A stretch of DNA of 64,000 bases. It comes from Symbiodinium microadriaticum. Taxonomy: Eukaryota > Sar > Dinophyceae > Suessiales > Symbiodiniaceae. The notes beneath the pieces are model-generated. The model searched no databases. It was not told the origin of the DNA and saw nothing but the letters and a program-made list of their open reading frames with translations. The position numbers and the translations under genes were made by a program. The first letter of the stretch is position 1; each line of letters begins with the position of its first letter. Shown piece by piece: positions 35,566 to 38,912 of the stretch. The stretch spans positions 715,416-779,415 of the forward strand of contig LSRX01000167.1 of assembly GCA_001939145.1 (NCBI GenBank). The letters are read 5' to 3'.

Positions 35566-35684
35566 GACGCTCTGTCCTCCAGCAACGAGTCCCACAAACC
35601 CAGGTGACCCGATCTGGAGGCCTGTGGCCAAGCCGGCGGCACCAGCGCCGACGATGGCCACATGTCGTTGAGATGGGGTGATGC
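9466..35684 (-). CDS. flavin amine oxidase (LSD1/polyamine oxidase type), about 20 scattered exons
   Basis: A chain of minus-strand exons that in order spell a FAD-dependent amine oxidase, which oxidises C-N bonds of polyamines or methyl-lysine. In order: a dinucleotide-binding loop AIVGAGAAGLATGLQ (35614-35684); LWAYRGVA and VTILE (34259-34302); AGQRVGGRIRTVE (32989-33027); VGGQPYDLGATWAH (31585-31628); PLEDLSLEAWGEYED (23743-23805); RWQGGFGALMQ (22862-22924); GDVDIRFGCSVECIRW (20942-21012); CFEPPLPEPKRAAI (18073-18165); KVLLLYEQPWW (16361-16459); AGTGATDME (15574-15672); CSDQEVQESLQRL (14754-14807); LPEPSGLKRSSWG (13712-13772); NFLGSYSFVAVGG (13183-13277); LSFAGEHTH (10375-10406); TVHGAWWSGIRAAE and stop (9466-9541). 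These follow the family order. Introns fill with MITEs and heptamers. LSD1 versus polyamine oxidase is undecided; no Tower-domain coiled coil or SWIRM domain was seen. A 5-base excess in the 34259 exon breaks frame. Confidence 0.75.
9548..9706 (+). mobile_element. MITE family E, copy E1, interrupted by heptamers
   Basis: Ends AGGGTCCGAGTCCCAAATAG and its inverse (TATTTGGGTAC...GGGACCCTTAGG), as in E2 and E3. The centre is swollen by CCCTAAA heptamers, with AAGGTCCCTAAACCC appearing twice around them. Its right end in gene sense supplies sequence next to the splice acceptor of the oxidase last exon. Confidence 0.7.
9826..10107 (-). other. open frame inside an oxidase intron
   Basis: A 93-codon minus-strand frame (ending TRGFRRKDARKLA) in the intron between the last two oxidase exons. 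Nothing like it is expected in the oxidase and I recognise no family, so I treat it as intron sequence. A 20 bp palindrome (GAATCCTC...GAGGATTC) lies beside it at 10131-10150. Confidence 0.35.
10375..10406 (-). CDS. amine oxidase exon with FAGEHT motif
   Basis: A 32 nt micro-exon after ATGCAG reading LSFAGEHTHR and ending AG at a GC donor (CGCAG/GCCGC). F-A-G-E-x-T contacts the flavin pyrophosphate in this family. It joins in phase to the exon at 13183 (GAI/LSFAGEHT) and the one at 9541 (R/YYSTVHG). Confidence 0.75.
10892..11050 (+). repeat. heptamer tracts separated by a repeated unique phrase
   Basis: The phrase AGACCTTTTGTCTAAAGTTT occurs three times and again as AGACCTTGTGTCTAAAGTTA, each time separated by three to five TTTAGGG/TTCAGGG heptamers. 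Period about 50 bp. Either a minisatellite or repeated heptamer insertion with duplication of the same flank. Confidence 0.9.
11309..12273 (-). CDS. FkbM-family SAM-dependent methyltransferase, membrane-anchored
   Basis: Two exons, 12273-11507 and 11384-11309, giving about 280 residues. ATG at 12273 is chosen because the frame upstream has no other Met. Residues about 8-25 (CCSVCCAILAVLVAALVM) form a membrane anchor. KLFLVEANERLNGNL matches the SAM-binding strand-and-acidic-turn motif, and DILHTDLEGYDLRIL matches the FkbM D-x-E-G motif; KFEWLF follows. Without splicing the frame runs on into repeat sequence. Splicing out 11385-11506 joins the core to GYDLHQDAYDMIAIRRDLLF, a typical FkbM end, then a stop. 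FkbM enzymes O-methylate sugars or small molecules; the target is unknown. The gene lies on the same strand inside the oxidase intron between exons 13183 and 10406. No spliced-leader relic was seen upstream. Confidence 0.85.
11385..11506 (-). mobile_element. introner-like element R forming the FkbM intron
   Basis: This 122 nt intron (GT donor ambiguous between 11506 and 11503; acceptor TCAAG at 11385) closely resembles 40146-40265: both contain CTTCCCCAA...GCCAGGGAAA, TTAAACTTTCAG and CAAAGAGTTTA / CAAAAAGTTTA in the same order. A dispersed element therefore serves as the intron here. Confidence 0.7.
12499..12605 (-). mobile_element. MITE family B, copy B2
   Basis: TACGGTTGATGATATAAATC at the left and GATATCATCAACCGTA at the right, 107 bp. 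The centre carries the reverse complement of the family's TTTAGGG seed (GGACCCTAAACTATGGGAA). Confidence 0.85.
13020..13180 (+). repeat. degenerate TTTAGGG tract
   Basis: Heptamer variants (GGTTTAGGG, TTCAGGG, GGATTTAAGG) running up to the oxidase exon at 13183. Confidence 0.8.
13183..13277 (-). CDS. amine oxidase exon with GSYS motif
   Basis: 95 nt from a CTTAG acceptor to an ATC/GC donor, reading GDPNFLGSYSFVAVGGSGAD then DELGRPEGAI. G-S-Y-S-(F/Y) is a conserved element shortly before FAGE in flavin amine oxidases. The leading GT completes the single G left by the exon at 13712. Confidence 0.75.
13588..13690 (-). repeat. CCCTAAA array
   Basis: Roughly twelve tandem CCCTAAA units with one-base variants, one of the denser arrays in the window. 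Confidence 0.9.
13712..13772 (-). CDS. amine oxidase exon with PEPSGLKRSSWG
   Basis: The minus strand reads SSTLPEPSGLKRSSWG and ends TGGG/GC, so splicing gives SSWGGDPNF with the next exon, matching the family pattern P-x-P...R-W-G-x-D-P. The 5' end is ambiguous among three AG sites within 30 bases. Confidence 0.65.
13827..13952 (-). mobile_element. MITE family J, copy J1
   Basis: TCTAGGACATTTTCAGG...CCTGTAGTTTCCTGTAAATT, about 125 bp. It is the reverse complement of J2 at 21243-21358 and shares the inner CTTCTATAAGG-type repeats and GGGGAGTTTAGGGT. Confidence 0.75.
13990..14090 (-). CDS. candidate cysteine-rich exon
   Basis: A minus-strand frame reads WWACINRQDVGMHRNARCGL then CEMFCMSGSAF. 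It looks coding and lies within the oxidase span but does not fit the oxidase order. Unknown. Confidence 0.3.
14100..14340 (+). repeat. TTTAGGG tract
   Basis: About ten TTTAGGG units with variants between 14105 and 14215, followed by non-coding unique DNA. Confidence 0.8.
14754..14807 (-). CDS. amine oxidase exon with SDQEV motif
   Basis: After AACGAG the frame reads ACSDQEVQESLQRLQLGD and meets a GT donor. It joins in phase to the exon at 15574 (TDME/ACSDQEV), matching the family stretch G-x-x-A-x-x-M-E...(S)-D-E-E-V. Confidence 0.7.
14911..15132 (-). CDS. candidate exon, unknown
   Basis: A 73-codon frame including PYRERALTSRILFEDFVGKN and YESCSKAPNLTARSL, inside the oxidase span. It lies between the exons at 15574 and 14807, which already join in phase, so it is more likely intron or an alternative exon. 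Confidence 0.25.
   Translation of the reverse strand: MVRVFGVSSASDIFLLQHQISAGAPKQASFVQLKPYRERALTSRILFEDFVGKNYESCSKAPNLTARSLRLKF
15465..15569 (+). mobile_element. MITE family B, copy B3, at an exon edge
   Basis: TAAGGTTGATGATATGAATC to TTGACCGTA, 105 bp. It starts, in gene sense, three bases after the GC donor of the oxidase exon at 15574. GTGCC stands on both sides (GGTGCCC left, GTGCCTC right) and may be a short target duplication. Confidence 0.85.
15574..15672 (-). CDS. amine oxidase exon with AGTGATDME
   Basis: 99 nt, 33 codons. After TTGCAG it reads DPAWLRRIYGCTGACDNAGL then EFWLAGTGATDME, ending at GAG/GC. The last part matches the family's G-x-x-A-x-x-(M/L)-E segment. The following intron begins with element B3. 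Confidence 0.7.
16150..16350 (-). repeat. CCCTAAA array
   Basis: More than twenty CCCTAAA/CCCCTAAA units in a row, downstream of the oxidase exon at 16361. Confidence 0.9.
16361..16459 (-). CDS. amine oxidase exon with LYEQPWW
   Basis: After a CACAG acceptor the frame reads (K)VLLLYEQPWWSDLWAALRF then LWPEELANNEAPK and meets a GT donor. K-V-x-L-x-Y/F-x-x-P-(F/W)-W is the segment expected after PPLP...K in flavin amine oxidases. The exon at 18073 ends in ILK, so the two spell ILKVLLLYE. The join to the exon at 15672 is not in phase, so a small exon may be missing. Confidence 0.7.
16570..16640. mobile_element. MITE family G fragment
   Basis: TAAAGGACCCCCCCAAACCC...TTCTAATTATTAAGGCCTCC matches the right half of family G. 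The left half is replaced by TTTAGGG units. Confidence 0.55.
16736..16860. repeat. (GA)n microsatellite
   Basis: Purine run dominated by GAGAGA with a few interruptions. Confidence 0.9.
17100..17200 (-). mobile_element. MITE family B, copy B4
   Basis: ACGATGATATAAATCCTGCA to GATTTATATCATCAACCGTA. The left terminus lacks the GGTT present in other copies. Confidence 0.8.
17599..17676 (-). mobile_element. MITE family B, copy B5, right end replaced by heptamers
   Basis: Family B sequence runs to CCTTATTATGGGTA, where the expected GCAGGATTTATATCATCAAC is absent and CCCTAAACCCTAAACCC begins instead. Confidence 0.75.
17810..17935 (+). repeat. TTTAGGG and TTTATAGGG tract
   Basis: Heptamers mixed with nine-base TTTATAGGG units between 17810 and 17935. 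Confidence 0.8.
18073..18165 (-). CDS. amine oxidase exon with PPLPEPK
   Basis: After TAG the frame reads DSVASGRPLCFEPPLPEPK then RAAIATGTRILK. F-x-P-P-L-P-x-x-K-x-x-A-I is a hallmark of flavin amine oxidases, placed just before the KVxLxF segment, which is indeed in the next exon (16459). Confidence 0.75.
   Translation of the reverse strand, partial: RTRSPVVGPSALSHLCPSRKERPSQLGRGF
18592..18699 (+). mobile_element. MITE family D, copy D2
   Basis: TGTATGTAGTTCTCTAAATT to TTAGAGAACTACCCATGTA, 108 bp, with GGTCCCTTCTGG inside. Confidence 0.8.
18787..18880 (+). mobile_element. MITE family C', copy 1
   Basis: TACCCATAGGCTCCATTGTA to GGAGCCTACGGGTA with GTAGTTCCTTT inner arms, 94 bp. Related to family C by the shared GTAGTTCCTTTTTG arm. 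Confidence 0.8.
19357..19415 (-). CDS. candidate exon of the oxidase region
   Basis: The minus strand reads YFWNPDRSSNDSSEVDER and ends at a GT donor (GAGCG/GTGACA). Coding-like, acidic and serine-rich; not matched to a known oxidase segment. Confidence 0.35.
19421..19514 (+). mobile_element. MITE family C', copy 2
   Basis: TACCCATAGGCGCCTGAGTA to GGAGCCTATGGGTA, 94 bp, with TTCATATTTAGAATCCTATA in the centre. The termini begin and end TA, which suggests TA target duplication. Confidence 0.85.
19543..19640. mobile_element. MITE-like inverted repeat F
   Basis: TTTCCGAATAGTAGGGGGGT at the left pairs with CCCCTATTTTCGGAAA at the right; GGATCCTACTATTTAGG lies inside. Single copy seen. Confidence 0.6.
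19648..19759 (-). mobile_element. MITE family B, copy B6
   Basis: TACTGTTGATGATATAAATC to ATATACCATCAGCCGTA, 112 bp. Confidence 0.85.
20128..20215 (-). CDS. candidate exon with possible stop
   Basis: The minus strand reads EYWLTSANPEWKTKSVEKPH then PKKAFEAF and TAA. Strongly coding in look. If part of the oxidase the exon must splice before the stop (a GC site follows PKK). Family not recognised. Confidence 0.4.
20255..20352. mobile_element. MITE family D, degenerate copy D3
   Basis: Retains TTTTCAGTCCCCAAGATAGT, ACGGCAGCC and GGGACCCTAATTTA of family D with decayed ends. Confidence 0.5.
20942..21012 (-). CDS. amine oxidase exon with GDVDIRFGCSVECIRW
   Basis: After GTCAG the frame reads GDVDIRFGCSVECIRWSEDG then VQLT, with a GC donor. 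It fits the family stretch with the pattern 'i-r-l-g-x-x-V-x-x-I-x-w-x-x-d-G-V'. The acceptor region (CAGTCAGGAGATGTCGACAT) recurs as GAGTCAGGAAATGTCGAC at about 21188-21207, on the far side of a heptamer tract. Confidence 0.7.
21199..21391. repeat. 33 bp direct repeat flanking element J2
   Basis: The phrase CCTGACTCACCAGCCAGCTG plus AACCCTGAATCAG stands immediately before J2 (from 21199) and again immediately after it (from 21359). The identical copies look like a long target-site duplication. Confidence 0.85.
21243..21358 (+). mobile_element. MITE family J, copy J2
   Basis: AATTTAAAGGAAACTACAGG to CCTGAAAATGTCCTAGA, about 116 bp, the reverse complement of J1. It carries GGGGAGTTTAGGGTCTATAG, again a seed heptamer inside an element. 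Confidence 0.8.
21661..21730 (-). CDS. candidate exon, helical
   Basis: The minus strand reads VASIGQAALDDLLDTSSSAG between heptamer tracts, within the oxidase span. Coding-like; position in the oxidase not established. Confidence 0.35.
22523..22612. repeat. long palindrome containing heptamers
   Basis: ATTCCACAACCACTAAAGCC then CTAAAGCCC on the left is mirrored by GGGCTTTAGGGCGTTAGCGG then TTGTGGAAT on the right, with an 11 bp centre. Confidence 0.8.
22620..22860 (-). repeat. minisatellite, four units of about 62 bp
   Basis: The unit AAATTCCCTAACCCTTAAGC plus CCCAAACCCTAAACCCTGAA repeats four times with small changes. Confidence 0.85.
22862..22924 (-). CDS. amine oxidase exon with GGFGALMQ
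   Basis: 63 nt, 21 codons: DLPHAVRASNRWQGGFGALM then Q at a CAG/GC donor. It corresponds to the G-G-x-x-x-L-x-x-A-L segment that precedes the domain-linking strand (exon 20942). Confidence 0.6.
23140..23330 (+). repeat. TTCAGGGGTT minisatellite
   Basis: Tandem units of GGGCTTCAGGAGTTGCGGGT type. The open frame over it (GLQELRVSGVLGLQEFRVSG) is a translated repeat, not a gene. Confidence 0.8.
23330..23740 (-). repeat. CCCTAAA / CCCTTATAGA tract
   Basis: About 400 bp of CCCTAAACCCTTATAGA-like units with 9-16 base periods. Confidence 0.8.
23743..23805 (-). CDS. amine oxidase exon with PLEDLSLEAWGEYED
   Basis: 63 nt, 21 codons, from CCCGTAG to AGG/GC: EKAKPLEDLSLEAWGEYEDG then R. It resembles the LSD1-type stretch P-L-S-x-L-S-L-x-x-W-x...E-Y-E, which lies just before the G-G loop (exon 22862). 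The opposite strand is also open but this reading fits the gene. Upstream intron sequence is duplicated across a heptamer tract at 23817-23915. Confidence 0.65.
24040..24122 (-). mobile_element. MITE family B, copy B7, left end replaced by heptamers
   Basis: The element begins abruptly at ATCACCTGAAGGAGCCC right after TTTAGGGGC; the right terminus (TGCAGGATGTGTATGATCAAC) is kept. Confidence 0.75.
24198..24491 (+). CDS. hypothetical Asn/Lys-rich protein
   Basis: ATG-started plus-strand frame of 97 codons: MGRFYYPEQAKGYQLCYQAF... with basic stretches LRRKKQIEHRRNPKRN and NKRSKKNGG. Unlike most frames here it is not a translated heptamer, though CCCTAAA-derived pieces occur. It opposes the oxidase gene and sits in its intron. 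It could be chance. Confidence 0.3.
   Translation: MGRFYYPEQAKGYQLCYQAFVLEPHFPSLPKELLQTLRRKKQIEHRRNPKRNLTSTNTSNPTKNKRSKKNGGNLKIQQPRPYAASGAQVVKYKRLGV
24575..24850. repeat. 56 bp duplication beside a single N
   Basis: CTCGCTTGCGTCTTAGGGCT through GCAACATC occurs at about 24575-24627, ending exactly at the N (24628), and again at 24789-24849. Probably an assembly join. Confidence 0.8.
24872..24925 (+). mobile_element. MITE family G fragment
   Basis: GGTCCTTAATAATTAGAATA then GGACCTTTTGGGGGTCC matches the left half of G1. Confidence 0.55.
25267..25470 (+). repeat. three 50 bp hairpin units separated by heptamers
   Basis: The unit AACATTCCAACCTCGACTGC ... TGGAGTTGGGATGTTTGGT occurs three times, itself imperfectly palindromic. 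Three or four perfect TTTAGGG heptamers stand between successive units. Confidence 0.9.
25940..26033 (+). repeat. TTTAGGG array
   Basis: About eleven TTTAGGG units with only CTAGGG and CTTAGGG variants, running straight into element B8. Confidence 0.9.
26034..26102 (-). mobile_element. MITE family B, copy B8, both ends lost
   Basis: AATCCTGCATCACCTGAAGG starts directly after TTTAGGG units; the copy stops after TTCCTTATTATGGGCAA. Confidence 0.7.
26260..26363 (+). mobile_element. MITE family C, copy C1
   Basis: TACCTATAGTCTCCATTGTA to GCAGACTATAGGTA, 104 bp, with GTTAAACCAAATCTATACTA inside. TA at both ends. Confidence 0.85.
26666..26757 (-). CDS. candidate oxidase-region exon
   Basis: After TTTTCAG the frame reads AAAAGAPSASFLRAAYDWRA then QLPGFEGIRG, with a GC donor. 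Convincing coding look; within the oxidase span but not assigned to a known segment. Confidence 0.45.
27278..27338 (-). CDS. candidate oxidase-region exon
   Basis: 61 nt from CATCAG to a GTAGGG donor: GGYEDFPDSCLDWTVMPFFH. Good splice sites. Function within the protein unknown. Confidence 0.45.
27470..27533 (-). CDS. candidate oxidase-region exon
   Basis: 64 nt from AATGCAG to a GTTTGG donor: EYRDRKTMQSLKLFREEI. Charged and helical, perhaps part of the substrate-domain insertion. Confidence 0.45.
27773..27905. repeat. direct repeat around a C' fragment
   Basis: ATTCAGGGTTGAGGGATCTG then GGATTTGTAG.GAACTAGGGT occurs twice, either side of AACCATAAAAAGTAACTC TTAGGGGCC, a fragment of family C'. 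Confidence 0.75.
27987..28081 (+). mobile_element. MITE family C', copy 3
   Basis: TACCCATGGGCCCCTAAGTA to GGGGCCTCTGGGTA, 95 bp, with GTTCCTTTTTGGG inner arms. Confidence 0.8.
28111..28205 (-). CDS. candidate oxidase-region exon, acidic
   Basis: The minus strand reads CEGVAHGKVPEELQGTKDAE then LPHNVEAAPVG, ending GG/GCTTAG. Clearly coding-like. Element L1 overlaps its upstream edge (CCAGAG acceptor), so the element end may supply the splice site. Confidence 0.5.
28207..28322 (+). mobile_element. MITE family L, copy L1
   Basis: CTGGGCTCTTGTTACGGGAT to CGTGTTAAGAACCCAG with TTTAAGTTGCTATAATAAGT inside. CTGGGCTCTTG recurs just after the right end. Confidence 0.75.
28383..28486. mobile_element. 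MITE-like inverted repeat, single copy
   Basis: AGCCCCAAAAGTTGGAAACCC on the left is mirrored by GGTTTCCAACTTTTTGGGGT on the right, about 104 bp apart at the outer ends. Confidence 0.7.
28660..29510. other. unique DNA with element fragments
   Basis: Contains the right half of a family L element (28672-28722), an open plus-strand frame about 28901-29083 of unknown meaning, and at 29342-29505 a degenerate repeat of ATAGGAGCCCTTAA units. No gene recognised. Confidence 0.4.
29510..29620 (-). CDS. candidate exon, Ser/Arg-rich
   Basis: The minus strand reads SRDAGESGLGFCNTASSAKQ then RRSSEDRQLGARRK. Coding-like and within the oxidase span; unassigned. Confidence 0.35.
29909..30022 (+). mobile_element. 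MITE family L, copy L2
   Basis: ACTGGGCTCTTGTTAAGCGA to TCCTTAACAAGACCCAGC, 114 bp, with TTTAAGTTGCTATA inside. The best-preserved L copy. Confidence 0.8.
30260..30385 (+). mobile_element. MITE family B, copy B9, expanded at its internal heptamer
   Basis: Family B sequence reaches ATAGTTTAGGG, then extra TTTAGGG units follow, then element sequence resumes (ATACCCATAATCAGGAATCT) and reaches ATAGTTTAGGGTCCTTG again. The seed heptamer and its flank are thus duplicated around the new heptamers. Confidence 0.7.
30927..30987 (+). mobile_element. MITE family D, copy D4, internally deleted
   Basis: ATGTGGGCAGTTCTCCAAAT to TTAGAAAACTACCCATGTA, only 61 bp; the centre is missing. Confidence 0.75.
31380..31560 (-). 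repeat. repeated GCAAAACTCGAAATACC among heptamers
   Basis: The phrase occurs five times (two diverged), separated by CCCTAAACCC units. Confidence 0.85.
31585..31628 (-). CDS. amine oxidase exon with DLGATWAHG
   Basis: After AAAAAG the frame reads VGGQPYDLGATWAH and ends GG/GC. D-L-G-A-x-W-x-x-G is a core flavin-domain motif of the family. It joins in phase to the exon at 32989 (RTVE/VGGQ). The acceptor (AAAAAGGTCGGAGGCC) is duplicated at 31785-31805 across a heptamer tract. Confidence 0.7.
31902..32018 (+). mobile_element. MITE family H', copy 1
   Basis: TACTTGGAGGCCCAGGAAAC to CCCCTGGGCCTCCAAGTA, 117 bp, with ACCCTAAATGGAGTTACCCT in the centre. The copy at 61343 carries the same centre inverted. 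Confidence 0.85.
32989..33027 (-). CDS. amine oxidase exon with RVGGRIRT
   Basis: 39 nt, 13 codons: AGQRVGGRIRTVE from CAGAG to GAG/GTCGGC. R-x-G-G-R-x-x-T is the second FAD-binding motif, expected right after E of the beta-strand VTILE (exon 34259), which ends at GAG. Confidence 0.75.
33060..33170 (+). repeat. TTTAGGG array
   Basis: Perfect heptamers alternating with GGGTCTTTAGGG units. Confidence 0.85.
33267..33370. repeat. (AT)n and (TTTA)n microsatellite
   Basis: Pure AT alternation followed by TTTATT/TTTATA units. Confidence 0.9.
33780..33954 (+). CDS. candidate plus-strand exon
   Basis: The frame includes EDEPLRSSAPPEFLKIAELK and AWETYGQHLPSDDSEPASHT. Composition looks coding. It opposes the surrounding minus-strand genes. 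Family unknown. Confidence 0.35.
34259..34302 (-). CDS. amine oxidase exon LWAYRGVA-VTILE, frame broken
   Basis: From CTGCCAG to GAG/GTGCAA. LWAYRGVA and VTILE are the helix end and second strand of the Rossmann fold, expected between AGLATGLQ (35614) and AGQRVGG (33027). The two parts are separated by five extra bases (TTGCA), so the frame is broken if the exon is one piece. Sequence error, allele defect or gene decay are all possible. Confidence 0.6.
35033..35137 (+). mobile_element. MITE family B, copy B10
   Basis: TATGGTTGATGATATAAATC to TTTATATCATCAACAGTA, 105 bp, complete. Confidence 0.85.
35524..35565 (+). repeat. (CTA)n triplet repeat
   Basis: About thirteen CTA units just downstream (in gene sense) of the first recognised oxidase exon. 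Confidence 0.95.
35614..35684 (-). CDS. amine oxidase FAD-binding exon
   Basis: The minus strand reads QRHVAIVGAGAAGLATGLQ. G-x-G-x-x-G with hydrophobic strand before it is the N-terminal dinucleotide-binding fold. The donor is unclear: GLQ ends at CCAG/AT, while a GT lies six bases on. Confidence 0.7.
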
Positions 35685-35751
35685 CTTGAACTTAGCATGT
35701 GGGGCTTGGCTTGCACTAACGGGTCTTGTGGGATTCTGTGAGCGCTTGTGT

Positions 35752-35840
35752 GTGTGTATATATACATATATATATACATACATACATGTGTGTGTATATA
35801 TATATATATATCTCTCTCTCTCTCTCTCTACTTCTCTCTC
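35752..35840. repeat. (AT)n(TC)n microsatellite
   Basis: GTGTATATATA repeats followed by TCTCTCTC. Confidence 0.9.
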
Positions 35841-35879
35841 TATTGCGTTTGAGATGAGCCTTGTAAAGTCCGAGTGAAA

Positions 35880-36720
35880 GTGGGTTCCGTAAGACAAGAA
35901 TTCGATTTTTTGGGTCTACATGAGAGTTTCCCTGGTTCCGTCAAACTTCACGCGTGTCTGTGGAATTGCAAGGCTCGAGCTGTTGGACTCGGTACGGCTT
36001 GTGCGTTTGAGCAAGTATGGGCGGAAGAAATCGAATCTTTCTGCCCATAGTGGTTTGGTGTCGAAAGATGCAGGTAATTATTAGAGGGATCTGAATGCTT
36101 CGAATATGGCTTGAGGAGGAACACATAGTACATAGTAGTATAACTACGGCTTAGCCGTCAACACTACAGATTCAGAGGCATATGATGGTAGATGGTGCAG
36201 TTCAATTGGTGAGATTAGTCGCGTTGGGTGGCCTCTGCACACGAGACGGACAGAGAGTGAGAGAGGGACATGATGTTCGAAAGCTGTTCACGATGCTCTT
36301 TCTTTGTGTCAGGAACAGGAACACTTCGCAGAACAGAAAAACACTTCCGCTTTAGAAAAGTTAGCACAGCGGAAAGACAGCATATCCACTGGGAGTGAGT
36401 GATGTATACGGTTCGGGGTCCAGACGCTTGTTGTCATGTACCAGTACGACTATTGCTGCACGTGCCACCGCTGGCCATTACCACCATCACTGCTATGTCC
36501 GCTACCACTGCCACTACTCCCCCGCCACTACAAGACATGAGATAATGACCTTGATCCTATCCCAGGCTCAAACGCCTCACAAGCAATGTGAGACCCCGCA
36601 GGAAGTACGATGATAAAACAGCAATACTGATCGGCTTAGTATGTAGGGTTTGGTCCTCAATCAACCCCATATCGAATAAATCTACATAGATCTCCATCGA
36701 CAGCAGCAACAACAACAGTC
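35880..36720. other. unique stretch without heptamers, no gene recognised
   Basis: About 800 bp with short open frames on both strands and a CCA/CTG-rich patch at 36440-36530. Nothing assignable. Confidence 0.35.
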
Positions 36721-37119
36721 TCTGAACCCATAAACTCTGAAGCCCTAAACCCTAAAAACTAAACCCAAAACCCTAAACCCCCTGAAGCCCTAAACCCTCC
36801 AGCGCCTGCACTGCATGCCGCTCGCCGCGGCAGCTTCACGGCACGGCATAGCTCATCAGCCACTAAAGGCGCCGGAAGCGGCATCCGGGTAAGCATATTT
36901 AAGCTCTATACCCTACACCCCTATAAACCCCTAGACCCTGAAACCCCGAAGCCCTAAACCCTAAACCCTTAAACCCTTAAACCCTGAAACCCTAAACCCT
37001 AAACCTTGTGTGGCTGTTGGGAGAAATGAGTGGTTTAGGGCTTCGAGTCTTCGAGGTTAGAGGCAAGGTTTGGGCTTTCCGGTTTAGGCGGGTCAACGGA
37101 TTGGGTTTATAGGGTTAAG

Positions 37120-37250
37120 GGGTTTAGGGTTTAGGGGTTTAGGGTTTAGGGGTTTAGGGGTTTAGGGGTTTAGGGGTTTAGGGGTTTAAGGGTTTCGGGC
37201 TTTAGGGGTTTAGGGTTTAGGGGTTTAGGGGTTTATCGGGTTTAGGGGGG
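37120..37250 (+). repeat. TTTAGGGG/TTTAGGG array
   Basis: About fifteen units, mostly the eight-base GTTTAGGG form, with little divergence. Confidence 0.9.
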
Positions 37251-37264
37251 TTTAGGGCTTTGGA

Positions 37265-37345
37265 ATTAACATTGAGCTGGAAGGAGAGGTGGGCTCCGCA
37301 GTCTCGTTGGTTTCAAGTTTTGCGGGCTCCGACGGACGAGCCGGC
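37265..37345 (-). CDS. candidate N-terminal exon
   Basis: ATG-started minus-strand frame: MPARPSEPAKLETNETAEPT then SPSSSM. Low-complexity Pro/Ser/Glu composition fits an N-terminal leader. It lies upstream of the oxidase FAD exon and could be its start; no junction evidence. Confidence 0.35.
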
Positions 37346-37362
37346 ATAGAGCTTCACGGCCC

Positions 37363-37469
37363 TAATGTAGGGGCCTTATATAATTAGAATAGGGTTTTGG
37401 GGCCCATTATACTATATATAATCAGGAACCCCCAAAATAGCATAGGTAATTATTGAGGCACCTATATTA
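37363..37469 (+). mobile_element. MITE family G, copy G1
   Basis: TAATGTAGGGGCCTTATATA to TTATTGAGGCACCTATATTA, with GAATAGGGTTTTGGGG and CCCCCAAAATAG arms. Confidence 0.8.
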
Positions 37470-37675
37470 GTTTAATTCTGTCGACTTAGAGAGCTTGGGA
37501 ATTGTAGGGCTTTGGGTTTAGGCTTTAGGGTTTGGGTCTCAGCGTTCGGGGCTTCGAGGTTGAAGATTCGGCTTTGGGCTTAGGCTGTAGGGCTTCGGCG
37601 CGCATGCAGCCGGGGCTTCGGGGAGTTTGAGGGCGTAGGGTTTCGATTCTAGGGTTAAGAGGGTGGGTTCTGATG

Positions 37676-37745
37676 ACCCCGAAGCTGCATCAAGCTGCTG
37701 GACGCAAGCAGATACAATCCCAGACTTCCAGCCAGTGCTGCGGGT
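37676..37745 (-). CDS. candidate exon with membrane-helix character
   Basis: The minus strand reads AALAGSLGLYLLASSSLMQL. A hydrophobic helix of about 20 residues. Could be a signal anchor or carrier helix; unassigned. Confidence 0.35.
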
Positions 37746-38335
37746 TTTAGGTTTTGGCGGGGCCCTAAAACAAAAATCCTAAACCCTGGGATTTAGGATT
37801 TCAAAGAGGATAGAAAATACGGCGTAGGGCGCCTATATACCGGTTGACGGTTTCGGAATTTGTCGAGTCGTGTCACCGGTCTCCGCGGAACTGGTAAGCT
37901 CTTAGGGTTTAAGGGTTTGGGATGTTTGGGATGCCCTAAACCTAAACCCTTAAGCCCGAAACTCCGAATGTCCTAAACCCTAGACCCTAACCTCCTAAAC
38001 CTTAAGCCCGAAACCCCTAAACTCCTAAACCCTTACATGACTTCGGGTTCCGCAAGCTTTGGGATTCGGGGGGTTGGGACACAGGAGAACATGGGAAATC
38101 CGGCATAAGAAAAGAGCCGCTGAAATTAGGCTCCCAGTCGTCTACTGTCCAGCCCTAAGGCCCTCGAGCTTTCCGGGTTTAGGGGTCTAGAGGTTTAGGG
38201 TTCAGGGTTTAGGGTCTAGGGCTAGGGTTCTTGTGTGTTTAGGGCTTTACGGGCTTTGGGTTTCAGGGCTTGGATGGCTTGGTGGGTCTAGGGCTGAAAG
38301 CTAAGCGACCCGCCCTTATGCAAGTCCCTGGCTAA

Positions 38336-38412
38336 AAATCCCCTACTATGGGTTATAACTATAGTTGCCTTACTTATAAACCCACTTATAACTACCCATG
38401 AACCTCCAAGTA
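38336..38412 (+). mobile_element. MITE family H, right half
   Basis: GGTTATAACTATAGTTGCCT through ACTACCCATGAACCTCCAAG TA matches the right part of the full copy at 61697-61813. Confidence 0.75.
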
Positions 38413-38500
38413 GACGTGGAGAATACTGAGCCCCTTCCTCGAACGCTGGCTCGCCGAAGAACACATCCAGCAACATCGGCTCAGTATGGCACAGTACATC
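38413..38500 (-). CDS. candidate exon beside element H
   Basis: The minus strand reads DVLCHTEPMLLDVFFGEPAF then EEGAQYSP and then meets element H. Coding-like; family unknown. Confidence 0.4.
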
Positions 38501-38912
38501 GGTCGGGCCCTGAACCCTAAACCGCCAAACCCTTAAACCCCTAAACTCTAAAACCTGCCTAAACCCCTAAACCCGAAACCCAAAACCCCTACACCCTAAA
38601 CCCTGAACCATCAACCGTGGCCCTAAACCCGAAACAGGGCTTGCATACACCCGACACACGGAACCCAATCAGGTCACCGATCCAGCCCCATCCTCAAGGA
38701 ACGAAAGGTTATCCTTTGGAATTAGGGTTTAGGGTTTAGGGATCAGGGTTTAGGAATTATGGGGTTTAAGTGGGGACTACACCACCCCCCAATAGGAAAA
38801 AGGCAACTTATACTCCACTAGTACTAGGTGGCCCAGTAGCCCCGTATTCACTCGGGTACCCTTCTTCCTACTATTTGGCTTTAAAATGAACCCAAAGGGA
38901 ACATGCTACTAC

